A model generated the notes under the pieces. The model did no database searches. It was not told where the DNA came from and saw only the letters and a list, made by a program, of their open reading frames with translations. This document shows positions 28,426 through 38,356 of a stretch of DNA of 64,000 nt, one piece after another (position 1 is the stretch's first letter; each line of letters starts with the position of its first letter). The stretch is from Halomonas halmophila (GTDB lineage: Bacteria > Pseudomonadota > Gammaproteobacteria > Pseudomonadales > Halomonadaceae): assembly GCF_006540005.1 (NCBI RefSeq), contig NZ_BJOC01000021.1, positions 1-64,000 of the forward strand. The letters are read 5' to 3'. The position numbers and the translations under genes were made by a program.

Positions 28426-29979
28426 TCAGCCTGTCTGTTGCTCGCTGCGCGATCCACCGCTGCCCCAGAAGATCCGCATCAGCATGGCGGCCGCCAGCAG
28501 CGCGGCTATCCCCGCCAATGCCCCCATCAACGCGCTATTGGCAAGCCCGGCGACAAAGAAGGCCAAAATGCCGGCCATGCCGGCACAGAGTGCGTAGGGC
28601 AGTTGGGTCCGCACATGGTCGATATGATCACAGGAAGACCCCGCCGAGGACAGGATGGTGGTATCAGAAATCGGCGAGCAGTGATCGCCGAAGATCCCTC
28701 CGCTGAGCACCGCCGCGATGGCCAGCGGCATGGGCAGCCCCATGGCCTCGGCGACCGGCATGGCGATCGGAATCATGATGGCGAAGGTACCGTAGGAGGT
28801 GCCCGTGGTGAAGGCCACCAGGGCCCCGATCAGGAACAGCAGGACCGGCACCAGGCTGGGCGCGATACTGGCCTCGGCCAGGGTCACCAGAAAGTCGGCC
28901 GTGCCCAGTTCGGAGGTCACGCTGCCGATCGACCAGGCCAGCGTCAGGATGATGTAGACCAGCGTCATGCTCTTGATGCCGGAAACGACCAGATCCATGG
29001 ACTCGCGGAAATCGAACAGCCGCTGCTGCATGCCCATGGCCAGGCCGACTACCACCGCCACGAAGGTGGCAATCAGGATCGATAGGCCCCCATTGGCCTC
29101 GCCCACGGCGGTGACCAGGTCATTGTCGGGATAGTTGCCGGTCCACAGGAACATCGGCGGAATCATCAGCACCAGCACGCCGATGGGCACCAGCATGTTG
29201 CGCTTGCGCGCCCGAGCCTCGGGCACCACTTCCATCTCGGCCACCTCGCGGTCGGACGGCGGTGTGGCATCCGGGGCCAGCACCTCGCCGGTCTTGCGCG
29301 CGCGATTCTCGGCTCGCGCCATGGGGCCGAAATCCCACTGGGTGAAGACCACGAAGGCGATCAGCCCCAGCGCCAGCCAGGCATAGAAGTTCAACGGAAT
29401 CGACGCCAGATAGATCAGGTACTCGGAGCCGCTGATGTTCATCTCGGTCAGCTGGGTGCCGATCAGCCCCATCACGAAGACCACCCAGGTGGAAACCGGA
29501 CCCAGCAGACACATCGGCGCCGAGGTCGAATCGACGATATACGCCAGTTTTTCCCGAGAGACCTTCATGCGATCGGTGATCGGCCGCATCACGCTGCCCA
29601 CGGTCAGGGCATTGAAGTAGTCCTCGAAGAAGATCAGCACGCCGAGCCCGAAGGTCGCGCCCTGGGCCCCGCGCGGCGAGGCCACACGGCCCGAAATGGC
29701 CCGGGCGATGGCCTGGGCGCCACCGGTGCGCTGCAGCACCGTGATCAGCACGCCGAACAGGCCGCAGTAGATCAGCACGGTGACGCTCCACTCGTCGCCG
29801 ACACTGGGGATGATGAAGTCGTTGAAGCTGCTGTAGAGCCCGGCCGCCGGGTTGCCGCCGCTGAGCATGGTCGCACCCAGCCAGACGCCACAGAACAGCG
29901 CCGGAATCACATTACGCGTCACCAGCGCCAGCACGATGGCCAGCACGGGTGGCAGGAGGGAAAGCGCACCGAAGGACAT
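28426..29979 (-). CDS. NhaC-family Na+/H+ antiporter
   Basis: Inner-membrane Na+/H+ exchanger of 517 residues with about 11-13 hydrophobic segments. Family features: IPALFCGVWLGATMLSGG near the start, LIFFEDYFNALTVGSVMRPITDRMKVSREKLAYIVDSTSAPMCL in the middle, the ATFVAVVVGLAMG segment and ISDTTILSSAGSSCDHIDHVRTQLPYAL at the C-terminal repeat. Sodium export and pH homeostasis suit a halophile, but some relatives move organic acids. AAGGAG sits just before the ATG at 29979. Its leader contains two strong hairpins downstream of a good promoter. Confidence 0.9.
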   Translation of the reverse strand: MSFGALSLLPPVLAIVLALVTRNVIPALFCGVWLGATMLSGGNPAAGLYSSFNDFIIPSVGDEWSVTVLIYCGLFGVLITVLQRTGGAQAIARAISGRVASPRGAQGATFGLGVLIFFEDYFNALTVGSVMRPITDRMKVSREKLAYIVDSTSAPMCLLGPVSTWVVFVMGLIGTQLTEMNISGSEYLIYLASIPLNFYAWLALGLIAFVVFTQWDFGPMARAENRARKTGEVLAPDATPPSDREVAEMEVVPEARARKRNMLVPIGVLVLMIPPMFLWTGNYPDNDLVTAVGEANGGLSILIATFVAVVVGLAMGMQQRLFDFRESMDLVVSGIKSMTLVYIILTLAWSIGSVTSELGTADFLVTLAEASIAPSLVPVLLFLIGALVAFTTGTSYGTFAIMIPIAMPVAEAMGLPMPLAIAAVLSGGIFGDHCSPISDTTILSSAGSSCDHIDHVRTQLPYALCAGMAGILAFFVAGLANSALMGALAGIAALLAAAMLMRIFWGSGGSRSEQQTG

Positions 29980-30020
29980 CTCGGTTTCTCCTTGGAATTA
30001 TTGTCAATCACCGCCGGAAC

Positions 30021-30072
30021 GCCTCGCGGCTCAGCCGGCGAGGCACTGCCATACCCTGCCGGCCCGGCAGGG
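30021..30072 (-). promoter_or_regulatory. Structured leader of the NhaC antiporter gene
   Basis: Between the predicted promoter and the ribosome site the transcript can form two hairpins: CCCTGCCGG/CCGGCAGGG (arms 30054-30062 and 30064-30072) and GCCTCGC/GCGAGGC (30021-30027 with 30038-30044). They leave about 40 bases before the start codon. A regulatory leader is possible; it matches no riboswitch I recognise. Confidence 0.4.
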
Positions 30073-30080
30073 CGATGCGC

Positions 30081-30109
30081 ATACTAAGGGGGCAAGGCGT
30101 GGGCAGCAA
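30081..30109 (-). promoter_or_regulatory. Sigma-70 promoter of the NhaC antiporter gene
   Basis: On the minus strand TTGCTG (30109-30104), a 17-base spacer and TAGTAT (30086-30081) make a good sigma-70 promoter about 100 bases before the start codon. Confidence 0.5.
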
Positions 30110-30183
30110 CCGAAATGTCACATTCCGGGAAACCCCGGCCGGAGTGGCGAAAACCTGCGCGCCGGCCGGGCGTCTTCAGCGCT

Positions 30184-30957
30184 TCAGGCAGCGTCGGCGG
30201 AGCGCGCCTTGCGAATGCGGTCATAGGCGTTGCCGATCTCGCTGGTGCGTTCCTTGGCCACTTCCCGCATGTTGTCGGGCAGGCCCTTGGCCGCCAGCTT
30301 GTCGGGATGGTTTTCGCTCATCAGACGGCGGTACTGGCGCTTGATCTCGGCGTCGCTGGCATCCGAGGACACGCCCAGCACCTGGTAGGCGTCTTCCAGC
30401 GAGACTTCGTGCGAGGCGGCGCCACCGCCCTCGGCCGCCCCGCGCAGCATGGCTTCGACCTGCGCGATTTCGGCCTCGGAGCACCCCAGGCCGCGCACCA
30501 CCCGCATCAGCATCTCGTGCTCGGCGGAGTGCAGCTCGCCATCGGCGGCGATGGCCGCCAGCTGGACCTGCAGGAACACCTGGCGCAGTGCCGGCTGACT
30601 GCCGATGATCGGTTTCAGCTTGGCCAGTTCCGCGTCCAGGTCGAAGTCATCGCGCTTGCCACGGGTGAAGTCTTCACGTGCCTTGGCCCGCTGCTCCTCG
30701 CCCAGGCGCAGGCGGTCCCACAGCTGGCGCGAGGCCTCGAGTTCCGCCTCGGTCACCTGGCCATCGGCCTTGCACATGCAGCCCATGACCGCGAAGGTCG
30801 ATTCGAGAAACTGCTTTTGAACGGCGGCCAGGCGGCCCAGCATGCTGCGACGCACGCGCCGTACCAGCCAATAACCGAGACCGCCGCCGATCAGCAGCCC
30901 CACGGGCCCGCCGATCAGAAACCCCAGCAACCCACCAATCAGCACCATGGCCAGCAT
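30184..30957 (-). CDS. djlA: Membrane-anchored DnaJ-like co-chaperone DjlA
   Basis: Type III DnaK co-chaperone of 257 residues held in the inner membrane. The N-terminal glycine-rich segment LGFLIGGPVGLLIGGGLGYWLV spans the membrane and dimerises in E. coli DjlA; a TerB-like helical domain follows (VMGCMCKADGQVTEAEL, AIAADGELHSAEHEML); the C-terminal J domain has the diagnostic HPD in RLMSENHPDKLAAKG. AAGGAG precedes the ATG at 30957. It lies 87 bases downstream of dxs on the same strand. Confidence 0.95.
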   Translation of the reverse strand: MLAMVLIGGLLGFLIGGPVGLLIGGGLGYWLVRRVRRSMLGRLAAVQKQFLESTFAVMGCMCKADGQVTEAELEASRQLWDRLRLGEEQRAKAREDFTRGKRDDFDLDAELAKLKPIIGSQPALRQVFLQVQLAAIAADGELHSAEHEMLMRVVRGLGCSEAEIAQVEAMLRGAAEGGGAASHEVSLEDAYQVLGVSSDASDAEIKRQYRRLMSENHPDKLAAKGLPDNMREVAKERTSEIGNAYDRIRKARSADAA

Positions 30958-31044
30958 GTCGACTCCTTGAAGCATCTCTCGCAAACTTGGCGACGAGCAT
31001 AGCATCCCGGCATGCCGGGGAGCGATGCGCGCCCGGCCGCCGGG

Positions 31045-32964
31045 TCAGTCGCCCAGGCGCTGTCGGATCGAGGCCTCGATGCCATCGGCATCCAGACCGC
31101 ACTCGGCGAGCAACTCGGCCGGCTTGCCGTGTTCGACGAAGCCATCCGGAAGGCCCAGCTGCAGCAGCATCGAGGCACGTCCCTCGGCGGCCAGCAGCTC
31201 GGCGACCCCACTGCCGGCACCACCGGCCACCACGTTCTCTTCCAGCGTTACCAGCAGGTCGTGCTCGTCGGCCGCCGCCAGCACCGCCTCACGATCCAGC
31301 GGCTTGACCGAACGCATGTTGAGGTGGCTCGCATCGAGCCGCTCGGCGACCTCGGCGGCCGGCACATTCAGGCTACCGAAGGCCAGCAGGGCCACCCGTG
31401 GGCCGTCGCCGCCCGCCCGGCGGCGGCACTCCGCCTGACCGATGGGCAACGCTTCGAGGTGCTCGGGAACCTCGGCGCCCGGGCCGGTACCACGCGGATA
31501 GCGCACGGCCGCCGGACCGGCATGCTGGTAGGCGGCACTGAGCATGGCGCGGCATTCGGCTTCATCCGCCGGCGCCAGCACCACCATGCCGGGCACACAG
31601 CGCAGATAGCTGAGGTCCAGCGCGCCGTGGTGCGTGGGGCCGTCCTCGCCGACCACGCCGGCCCGGTCGATGGCAAAGGTCACGTCCAGATGCTGCACCG
31701 CCACGTCATGAATCAGCTGGTCGTAACCGCGCTGCAGGAAGGTGGAGTAGATCGCCACCACCGGCTTCATCGCCTCGCAGGCAATGCCGGCGGCCAGGGT
31801 CACCGCATGCTGCTCGGCGATTGCCACATCGTAGTAGCGCTCGGGATACTCCCGGGAGAAACGCACCAGATCCGAGCCCTCGCGCATCGCCGGCGTAATG
31901 CCGATCAAGCGCTCATCGGTGGCCGCCATGTCGCACAGCCAGTCGCCGAAGACGTTGCAATATTTGCGCGGCTTGGGGGCCAGGGGGTCGACCGGCTTGA
32001 GCGGCGGCGGCGTCTGGCCGGCATCGGCCTTTTCCAGCTTGGTGATGGCGTGATAGCCGATGGGATCGGCCTCGGCCGGCAGGAAGCCGCGCCCCTTGCG
32101 CGTCTTCACATGCAGGAACTGCGGGCCTTCCATGTCGCGCATGTTGCGCAGGGTCTGCACCAGGGTCGGCAGGTCATGGCCATCCAGCGGGCCGATATAG
32201 TTGAAGCCCATTTCCTCGAACAGCGTGGCCGGGCTGACCATGCCCTTCATGTGCTCTTCGGTGCGCCGCGCCAGTTCCAGGGCACCCGGCAGGTGCGAGA
32301 GCACCCGCTTGCCGTTCTCGCGCATGCTGGTATAGGGCTTGCTCGACATGATGCGGGCCAGATAGCTGGCCATGCCGCCGACATTCTCGGAGATCGACAT
32401 CTCGTTGTCGTTGAGGATCACCAGCAGGTTGGCATCCACATGGCCGGCATGCGCCAGCGCCTCGAAGGCCATGCCCGCCGAGAGGGCGCCATCGCCGATC
32501 ACCGCGCACACCCGGCGCTGCTCGCCACGCGCACGGGCGGCCAGTGCCATGCCCAGCGCCGCCGACACCGAGGTGCTGGAATGACCCACGCCGAAGGTGT
32601 CGTACTCGGATTCGCTGCGTCGCGGGAAGGCGGCCAGCCCGCCGAACTGGCGAATGTGCTGCATGGCCTCGCGGCGACCGGTCAGAATCTTGTGCGGATA
32701 GGCCTGATGCCCGACATCCCAGACCAGGCGGTCACGGGGCGTCTCCAGGGCATGATGCAGAGCGACCGTCAGCTCCACGACCCCCAGGCCGGCGCCGAAG
32801 TGGCCGCCGGACACACCTACGCTGTACAGCAGATAGGCACGCAGCTCATCGGCCAGCTGCGTCAACTGGGTGTCATTCATGGCGCGCAGAGCGGCCGGGG
32901 TCTCCAGGGTATCGAGCACCGGCGTGGCCGGACGCTCGACCGGAATGTCATCGAACAGCTTCAT
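31045..32964 (-). CDS. dxs: 1-deoxy-D-xylulose-5-phosphate synthase
   Basis: Thiamine diphosphate enzyme joining pyruvate and glyceraldehyde 3-phosphate; entry to the MEP isoprenoid pathway and source of the thiazole and pyridoxal carbons. 639 residues with substrate and cofactor motifs [34 protein letters not shown] [58 protein letters not shown] and [11 protein letters not shown]. Located 14 bases after ispA, so xseB-ispA-dxs is one unit, the standard gammaproteobacterial order. Confidence 0.98.
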   Translation of the reverse strand: MKLFDDIPVERPATPVLDTLETPAALRAMNDTQLTQLADELRAYLLYSVGVSGGHFGAGLGVVELTVALHHALETPRDRLVWDVGHQAYPHKILTGRREAMQHIRQFGGLAAFPRRSESEYDTFGVGHSSTSVSAALGMALAARARGEQRRVCAVIGDGALSAGMAFEALAHAGHVDANLLVILNDNEMSISENVGGMASYLARIMSSKPYTSMRENGKRVLSHLPGALELARRTEEHMKGMVSPATLFEEMGFNYIGPLDGHDLPTLVQTLRNMRDMEGPQFLHVKTRKGRGFLPAEADPIGYHAITKLEKADAGQTPPPLKPVDPLAPKPRKYCNVFGDWLCDMAATDERLIGITPAMREGSDLVRFSREYPERYYDVAIAEQHAVTLAAGIACEAMKPVVAIYSTFLQRGYDQLIHDVAVQHLDVTFAIDRAGVVGEDGPTHHGALDLSYLRCVPGMVVLAPADEAECRAMLSAAYQHAGPAAVRYPRGTGPGAEVPEHLEALPIGQAECRRRAGGDGPRVALLAFGSLNVPAAEVAERLDASHLNMRSVKPLDREAVLAAADEHDLLVTLEENVVAGGAGSGVAELLAAEGRASMLLQLGLPDGFVEHGKPAELLAECGLDADGIEASIRQRLGD

Positions 32965-32978
32965 GTTGGCCCTGTGGT

Positions 32979-33860
32979 TCAGTGGTCACGCTCGATCATG
33001 TAGCGGGCCAGGCTGGCCAGCACATGACCTGCCTCGCCCAGCGGTGCCAGAGCCGTCACGGCCTCGTCAACCAGGGCGCTGGCCTTGGCATCGGCACCCT
33101 CGAGCCCGAGCAGGGTGGGATAGGTCGGCTTCTCGCGGGCGGCATCGGCGCCCGAGGCCTTGCCCAGCACGGCGGTGTCCCCGGTTACATCGAGCACATC
33201 GTCGCGAATCTGGAAGGCCAACCCGATGGCCGCGGCATATTGCTCCAGCGCCAGCAGGCGCTCGTCATCCTCGGCCACGGCCACCAGCCCGCCCAGGCGC
33301 ACGGCGGCATGGATCAGCGCACCGGTCTTGTGGCGATGCATGGTGGCCAGCGCCGTCAGGTCGGGATGGCCGCCCACGGCATCGAGATCCAGTGCCTGGC
33401 CGGCCGCCATGCCATCCCGGCCGGCAGCACGCGCCAGGCTCGTGACCATCGCCGGCAGGCGCGGATGAGCGGTGTCGGCCAGTATCTCGAAGGCCAGCGT
33501 CTGCAGGGCGTCGCCCGCCAGAATGGCCGTCGCCTCGTCATAGGCACGGTGCACCGTGGCCTGGCCACGGCGGACATCATCGTCGTCCATGGCCGGCAGG
33601 TCGTCGTGCACCAGGGAATAGGCATGTATCAGCTCTACGGCCATGGCCGGCCCGTCCAGCGCCGTGTCGCTGGCGCCCAGCGCGCGGCCGGCGGCATACG
33701 CCAGCACCGGCCGCAGGCGCTTGCCGCCGACCATGACGCCATGCCGCATGGCGGCGTCGAGACGCGGCGACGGCGCCTCGGCGCGCATGAAGAGGGCATC
33801 CAGCCGTGCATCGACCCGACTGCGGTCATCGGCCATCAAGCGTTCAATGTCCACCGCCAT
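32979..33860 (-). CDS. ispA: Polyprenyl (farnesyl diphosphate) synthase
   Basis: Condenses isopentenyl diphosphate onto allylic diphosphates to farnesyl diphosphate for quinone tails and undecaprenyl lipid. 293 residues, with both aspartate motifs: [17 protein letters not shown] and [11 protein letters not shown], plus [11 protein letters not shown]. The ATG at 33860 overlaps the end of xseB by 17 bases; the longer open frame to 33962 is only xseB in another frame. Confidence 0.96.
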   Translation of the reverse strand: MAVDIERLMADDRSRVDARLDALFMRAEAPSPRLDAAMRHGVMVGGKRLRPVLAYAAGRALGASDTALDGPAMAVELIHAYSLVHDDLPAMDDDDVRRGQATVHRAYDEATAILAGDALQTLAFEILADTAHPRLPAMVTSLARAAGRDGMAAGQALDLDAVGGHPDLTALATMHRHKTGALIHAAVRLGGLVAVAEDDERLLALEQYAAAIGLAFQIRDDVLDVTGDTAVLGKASGADAAREKPTYPTLLGLEGADAKASALVDEAVTALAPLGEAGHVLASLARYMIERDH

Positions 33861-34128
33861 CCTCCTCGGGTGGGGCGAAGGGCTTGAGGTCGACCCCACC
33901 GTTCTCGCCCTCGGTGAGGCTGCGCACCTTGAGCTCGGCTTCATCGAGCTGGCGTTGGGCATCCCGGGTCAGGCGCACCCCCTGCTCAAAGGCGGTCAAC
34001 GAGTCCTCCAGCGACAGCTCGCCGGACTCCAGTCTTTCCACCAGGGCCTCCAGACGCTCGACGGTCGCCGCGAAATCCGTCGGCGCTGTCGCGTCCTTGT
34101 CCTCTTGATGCTTGTCCTGTCCCGCCAT
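33844..34128 (-). CDS. xseB: Exodeoxyribonuclease VII small subunit
   Basis: Small subunit of exonuclease VII, which degrades single-stranded DNA with the XseA large subunit (not in the window). 94 residues with the helical hairpin [35 protein letters not shown] that defines the family, and an extended tail ending in GGGH. AGAGGG lies 6 bases before the ATG at 34128. First gene of xseB-ispA-dxs. Confidence 0.95.
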   Translation of the reverse strand: MAGQDKHQEDKDATAPTDFAATVERLEALVERLESGELSLEDSLTAFEQGVRLTRDAQRQLDEAELKVRSLTEGENGGVDLKPFAPPEEDGGGH

Positions 34129-34391
34129 GGCTACCCTCTCAGCCATTTCACTTTGAGGCCGCCAGTATACACGCATCCCCCGGGGGGTCGTCTGCCCCGC
34201 CCACGATGCAGGATGCAGCCCGCTCATCCCTCGACGGAGGCATTTTCATCCGCATCGGCGGCGTTTGTGGTAGGATGTGCCCCCTCGTTTCGAGCCTTTC
34301 GCGGCCCTGGCCTCCCTCGGCTGCCTCGGGCATCACCTACCTGACACGCAATCGCAAGCGGCGCGCACCAAAGACAGAGGTTGATTCGACC

Positions 34392-35639
34392 ATGGCCAAA
34401 ACGTCCCTGGACAAGAGCAAGATCAAGATCCTGCTGCTCGAGGGCGTCCACCAGAGCGCGGTGGACAATTTCCTGAATGCCGGGTACACCAACATCGAGC
34501 ACCTGCCGACCTCACTGGACGAGGAAACGCTGATCGAGCGGATCCGTGACGTCCATTTCATCGGCATTCGCTCGCGTACCCAGCTCAATGAGCGTGTCTT
34601 CGCCGCCGCGGAGAAGCTCGTGGCCGTGGGCTGTTTCTGCATCGGCACCAACCAGGTCGACCTGGACGCGGCCCTGGTGCGCGGCATTCCGGTGTTCAAT
34701 GCGCCCTACTCGAACACCCGCTCGGTGGCCGAGCTGGTGGTGGCCGAATCCATCATGCTGCTGCGCGGCATTCCCGAGAAGAGCGCCAGTGCCCACCAGG
34801 GCGGCTGGCTCAAGTCCGCCCGCAATGCACACGAGGCCCGCGGCAAGACGCTGGGCATCGTCGGCTACGGCAGCATCGGCGCCCAGCTCTCGGTACTCGC
34901 CGAATCGCTGGGCTTCGACGTCATCTACTACGACGTGGTGACCAAGCTCGGCATGGGCAATGCGCGACAGGTCGGCAGCCTCGAGGAGCTGCTGGCCCGG
35001 GCCGACATCGTCAGCCTACACGTGCCGGATGTGCCCTCGACCCGCTGGATGATCGGCGAGGCCCAGATCAACCTGATGAAGCCGGGCAGCATTCTGATCA
35101 ATGCCTCGCGCGGCAGCGTGGTGGTCATCGAGGCACTGGCCGAGGCGCTTCAGGCCGGACGCCTGCACGGTGCGGCCATCGATGTGTTCCCGGTCGAGCC
35201 CAAGGGCAACAATGAAGAGTTCGTCAGCCCGCTGCGCGGCCTCAACAACGTCATCCTGACGCCTCACATCGGCGGCTCGACGCTGGAAGCCCAGGAGAAC
35301 ATCGGCATCGAGGTATCCGAAAAGCTGATCACCTTCTCCGACAACGGCACCACCATCACCTCGGTCAACTTCCCCGAGGTGGCACTGCCCTCGCACCCCG
35401 GCAAGCACCGCCTGCTGCACATCCACGAGAACGTGCCCGGCGTAATGTCCGAGATCAACCGCGTGCTCTCCGAGGAAGACATCAACATTCTCGGCCAGTA
35501 TCTGCAGACCAATGCCAGCATCGGCTATGTGGTCGTCGACGTGGACAAGGAGTACGGCCCCCGTGCGCTGGAGGCCTTGAGCAAGGTTGCGCACACCCGC
35601 CGCGTGCGCGTGCTGTACTCGGAAGCCAGCTTCGACTGA
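34392..35639 (+). CDS. serA: D-3-phosphoglycerate dehydrogenase
   Basis: First enzyme of serine synthesis, oxidising 3-phosphoglycerate with NAD+. 415 residues: catalytic N-domain, nucleotide-binding [20 protein letters not shown], substrate-binding NASRGSVV, catalytic His in [18 protein letters not shown], and a C-terminal ACT domain ([19 protein letters not shown]) for serine feedback. The open frame begins at 34206, but the ATG at 34392 starts the conserved [20 protein letters not shown] region. Length and ACT domain match the E. coli type (410 residues). Followed by a hairpin. Confidence 0.97.
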   Translation: MAKTSLDKSKIKILLLEGVHQSAVDNFLNAGYTNIEHLPTSLDEETLIERIRDVHFIGIRSRTQLNERVFAAAEKLVAVGCFCIGTNQVDLDAALVRGIPVFNAPYSNTRSVAELVVAESIMLLRGIPEKSASAHQGGWLKSARNAHEARGKTLGIVGYGSIGAQLSVLAESLGFDVIYYDVVTKLGMGNARQVGSLEELLARADIVSLHVPDVPSTRWMIGEAQINLMKPGSILINASRGSVVVIEALAEALQAGRLHGAAIDVFPVEPKGNNEEFVSPLRGLNNVILTPHIGGSTLEAQENIGIEVSEKLITFSDNGTTITSVNFPEVALPSHPGKHRLLHIHENVPGVMSEINRVLSEEDINILGQYLQTNASIGYVVVDVDKEYGPRALEALSKVAHTRRVRVLYSEASFD

Positions 35640-35665
35640 ACCCGGCGCCTACTGTGCCGTTCCCG

Positions 35666-35694
35666 ACGACCCCGGCCCCGTGCCGGGGTCGTTG
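35666..35694 (+). terminator. Hairpin after serA
   Basis: ACGACCCCGGC/GCCGGGGTCGT (35666-35676 with 35682-35692), loop CCCGT, is an 11-bp perfect stem. Only TTGC follows, so termination may be partial or Rho-assisted before trhO. Confidence 0.6.
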
Positions 35695-35802
35695 CGTCAG
35701 GGCTGCGCCGCCCCGAAGTGCGAACACCGCGCGGGATGGGTAGAATACGCGCCACACCAACCCCGGTCCGTCCTTTGCGAGGACGACAACCAGGAGATCC
35801 GC

Positions 35803-36756
35803 ATGTCCACACCTCAAGACCCGGGGCGCATCGTCGTGGCCGCCCTGTACAAGTTCGTCACCCTCGATGACCACGAAGCCCTGCGCGAACCATTGCGCCA
35901 GGCCATGCTCGAGCATGACGTGAAAGGCACCCTGCTGCTGGCCCGCGAGGGCATCAATGGCACCGTTTCGGCCACCCGCGAGGGCATCGACGCCCTATTG
36001 GCCTGGTTGGCCCGCGACCCACGCCTGGCGGACGTCGATCACAAGGAATCCCTCTGCGACGAGCACCCCTTCTACCGCACCAAGGTCAAGCTCAAGCGCG
36101 AGATCGTGACCATGGGCGTGCCCGATGTCGATCCCAATACTCAGTCCGGCACCTATGTCGACCCCGAACAGTGGAACGACGTCATCGCCGACCCGGAAGT
36201 CCTGGTGATCGATACCCGCAACGACTACGAGGTCGCCATCGGCTCCTTCGAGGGCGCCATCGACCCGCAGACCAAGTCGTTTCGCGAATTCCCGGAGTAC
36301 GTCAAGGCGCACTACGACCCGAGCCAGCACAAGAAGGTGGCCATGTTCTGCACCGGCGGAATCCGCTGCGAGAAAGCCTCCAGCTTCATGCTCAACCAAG
36401 GCTTCGAGGAGGTCTACCACCTCAAGGGCGGCATCCTCAACTACCTGAAGCAGGTCCCCGAGCAGGACTCGCTGTGGCACGGCGACTGCTTCGTCTTCGA
36501 CAACCGGGTGACCGTGCGCCACGACCTCAGCGAGGGCGAGTACGACCAGTGCCACGCCTGTCGCATGCCGATCTCCGCCGAGGACCAGCAGGCCGACACC
36601 TATGAACCCGGCGTCAGCTGCCCGCACTGCTTCGACGCCCTGCCGGACAAGACCCGCGCCGCCGCCCGCGAACGCCAAAAACAGATCGAGCTCGCCAAGC
36701 AGCGCGGCGAACCCCACCCGCTGGGCCGCGACCCCAGGCAGATGAAGGGCGAGTAG
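35803..36756 (+). CDS. trhO: tRNA uridine(34) hydroxylase TrhO
   Basis: Oxygen-dependent enzyme hydroxylating uridine 34 of certain tRNAs, en route to 5-methoxy or carboxymethoxyuridine. 317 residues: an N-terminal acylphosphatase-like domain with [19 protein letters not shown], a rhodanese domain with the essential Cys in [16 protein letters not shown], and a C-terminal Cys-rich zinc-like segment ([15 protein letters not shown]). CAGGAG is 6 bases before the ATG at 35803; the open frame from 35587 has no such site. Confidence 0.95.
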   Translation: MSTPQDPGRIVVAALYKFVTLDDHEALREPLRQAMLEHDVKGTLLLAREGINGTVSATREGIDALLAWLARDPRLADVDHKESLCDEHPFYRTKVKLKREIVTMGVPDVDPNTQSGTYVDPEQWNDVIADPEVLVIDTRNDYEVAIGSFEGAIDPQTKSFREFPEYVKAHYDPSQHKKVAMFCTGGIRCEKASSFMLNQGFEEVYHLKGGILNYLKQVPEQDSLWHGDCFVFDNRVTVRHDLSEGEYDQCHACRMPISAEDQQADTYEPGVSCPHCFDALPDKTRAAARERQKQIELAKQRGEPHPLGRDPRQMKGE

Positions 36757-36887
36757 GTCACCACGCCGCCGCTCCTATCTACCGCCACGCAACCCATACA
36801 GGCGGAACCTCGCCGGCAAGACAGCGCCGGGTCGACAAGGTATGCTGGCGGCTCGATAGCTGAGGCGACGAACAAACGGGGATTCAG

Positions 36888-37724
36888 GTGAGCGAAGGCA
36901 AGCGACGATCAGCAGGACGACCGGCAACCGGCAAAACCAGCGGCGGGCACAGCCAGTCGCTGGTGCGCGGGCTGAACCTGCTCGAACTGCTGGCCGGCAG
37001 CCCCAACGGGCTGGCCCTCTCGGAGGTGGCCGAGGAGTCGGGCCTTGCACCATCGACCACTCACCGGCTGTTGCAGGCCCTGCAGAGCCAGGGTTACGTG
37101 ACCCAGGACAACGAACTGGGCGTGTGGAAGGTCGACGTCAAGACCTTCCGCATCGGCAACAGCTTCCTCGAAGCCCGCGACTTCATCGGCACCAGCCGGC
37201 CCTTCCTGCGCCGCCTGACCGCGCAGACCGGCGAGACCTCCAACCTGGGCATCCGCGATGGCGGCACGGCGGTCTTCCTGGCCCAGTGCGAGTCGCCCCA
37301 GATGATGCGCATGATCACCCGCCTGGGCTCCCGCGCGCCCCTGCATGCCTCCGGCGTGGGCAAGGCCCTGATGGCCTGGCTGCCGGAGGACGAGATCGAA
37401 CGCATCCTCGAGGAACAGGGCCTGGCGAGCATCACCAATTGCACGCTGAATGACACCGCGGCCCTCTACGCCAGCCTGGCCGAGGTACGGCAACGCGGTT
37501 ATGCCTGTGACCGCGAAGAGCATGCCGTGGGCCTGCATTGCGTGGCGGCCTGCATTCACAACGAACACGGCACGCCGCTGGCGGCCATTTCGGTGTCCGG
37601 GCCCATGGCGCGCATTCCCGAGCCGCGCCTGCTGGAGCTGGGCGAGCTGGTGCGTGAAACCGCTCACGACATCACGTCCCGCCTCGGCGGGCGGGTCCCG
37701 GCGGCGGACGAAGTACCGAGCTGA
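36888..37724 (+). CDS. IclR-family transcriptional regulator
   Basis: Regulator of 278 residues starting at GTG 36888 with GGGGA upstream. N-terminal winged helix: QSLVRGLNLLELLAGSPNGLALSEVAEESGLAPSTTHRLL; C-terminal effector-binding GAF-like domain with RLGSRAPLHASGVGKALMAWLPED and DREEHAVGLHCVAACIHNEHG. The latter resembles AllR/BhcR-like members sensing glyoxylate, but the ligand cannot be read. No catabolic gene adjoins it. The palindrome before glcB, GTGGAA-N5-TTCCAC, is of a type bound by this family and makes a testable link. Confidence 0.9.
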   Translation: MSEGKRRSAGRPATGKTSGGHSQSLVRGLNLLELLAGSPNGLALSEVAEESGLAPSTTHRLLQALQSQGYVTQDNELGVWKVDVKTFRIGNSFLEARDFIGTSRPFLRRLTAQTGETSNLGIRDGGTAVFLAQCESPQMMRMITRLGSRAPLHASGVGKALMAWLPEDEIERILEEQGLASITNCTLNDTAALYASLAEVRQRGYACDREEHAVGLHCVAACIHNEHGTPLAAISVSGPMARIPEPRLLELGELVRETAHDITSRLGGRVPAADEVPS

Positions 37725-37739
37725 GCCAGGGCTCGGCGC

Positions 37740-38195
37740 TCAGTCTTCCTGCAACGGGTGCTCGAGGCGCGCCATCATCTCCAGTAACTGCTCACGCTCC
37801 TGCGCCGTCAGGGGCGCCAGCAATTGCGCTTCGCGCTCGCGCACCCGGGGAATCAGCTCGGCCATCAGCTGCTGGCCCGCCTCGCTGAGGCGCAGATCAT
37901 GCCAGCGCTGGTCATGCGGCGACGGCCGACGCCACACCAGTCCCCTGCCCTCCAGCGCCTGCACCGCGCGCGAGACCCGCGCCTTATCCATGCGCGTCGC
38001 GTCACGGATCTGCTTGGCGGTCATTTGCGGCTGGTGGTGCAACCAGGCCAGCACCCGCCACTGCGCCACGTTCAAGCCATGTTCATGCTCATACAGGCGT
38101 GCCAGTGCCTCGCTGACGCGATCCGCCAGCCGGTCCAGGCGATAGGGCAGAAAGTGTTCCAGGTCGAAGTCCGCTGACGATCTGTGTTCGGCCAT
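37740..38195 (-). CDS. MarR-family regulator of the homogentisate cluster
   Basis: Winged-helix regulator of 151 residues with VAQWRVLAWLHHQPQMTAKQIRDATRMDKARVSRAVQALEGRGLVWRR (recognition helix and wing) and an acidic, Leu-rich dimerisation C-terminus. It is divergent from hmgA by 161 bases; two GTTKCA-N2-TGAAAC operators lie in that gap nearer hmgA. It is therefore the likely repressor of tyrosine/phenylalanine catabolism, released by a pathway intermediate such as homogentisate. In P. putida this job is done by an IclR-type HmgR, so the family differs. Confidence 0.88.
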   Translation of the reverse strand: MAEHRSSADFDLEHFLPYRLDRLADRVSEALARLYEHEHGLNVAQWRVLAWLHHQPQMTAKQIRDATRMDKARVSRAVQALEGRGLVWRRPSPHDQRWHDLRLSEAGQQLMAELIPRVREREAQLLAPLTAQEREQLLEMMARLEHPLQED

Positions 38196-38281
38196 TAGGG
38201 AAGTCCCGCAACGGTGTCAATCTTGGATGAGGCGCCGGATGATGCCATCGGCATGGGCGGATCATGTGACCCAGCCAAATA

Positions 38282-38335
38282 GTTGCACATGAAACCATAT
38301 GCGGCTACTCTCCTCTATATAGTTTCATTTGAAAC
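38282..38335 (+). promoter_or_regulatory. hmgA promoter with two palindromic operators
   Basis: Operator 1 GTTGCACATGAAAC (38282-38295) and operator 2 GTTTCATTTGAAAC (38322-38335, perfect) have centres exactly 40 bases apart, four helical turns. TTGCAC (38283-38288) inside operator 1 and TACTCT (38306-38311) form a promoter with a 17-base spacer; TATATA at 38316-38321 is an alternative -10. Both operators would block polymerase, consistent with repression by the divergent MarR protein. Confidence 0.65.
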
Positions 38336-38356
38336 CAAGCCCGACAGGTCATCACA

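Noticed and set aside
31012..33003. 663-codon plus-strand open frame
   Set aside because: Antisense to dxs, which is complete and unmistakable.
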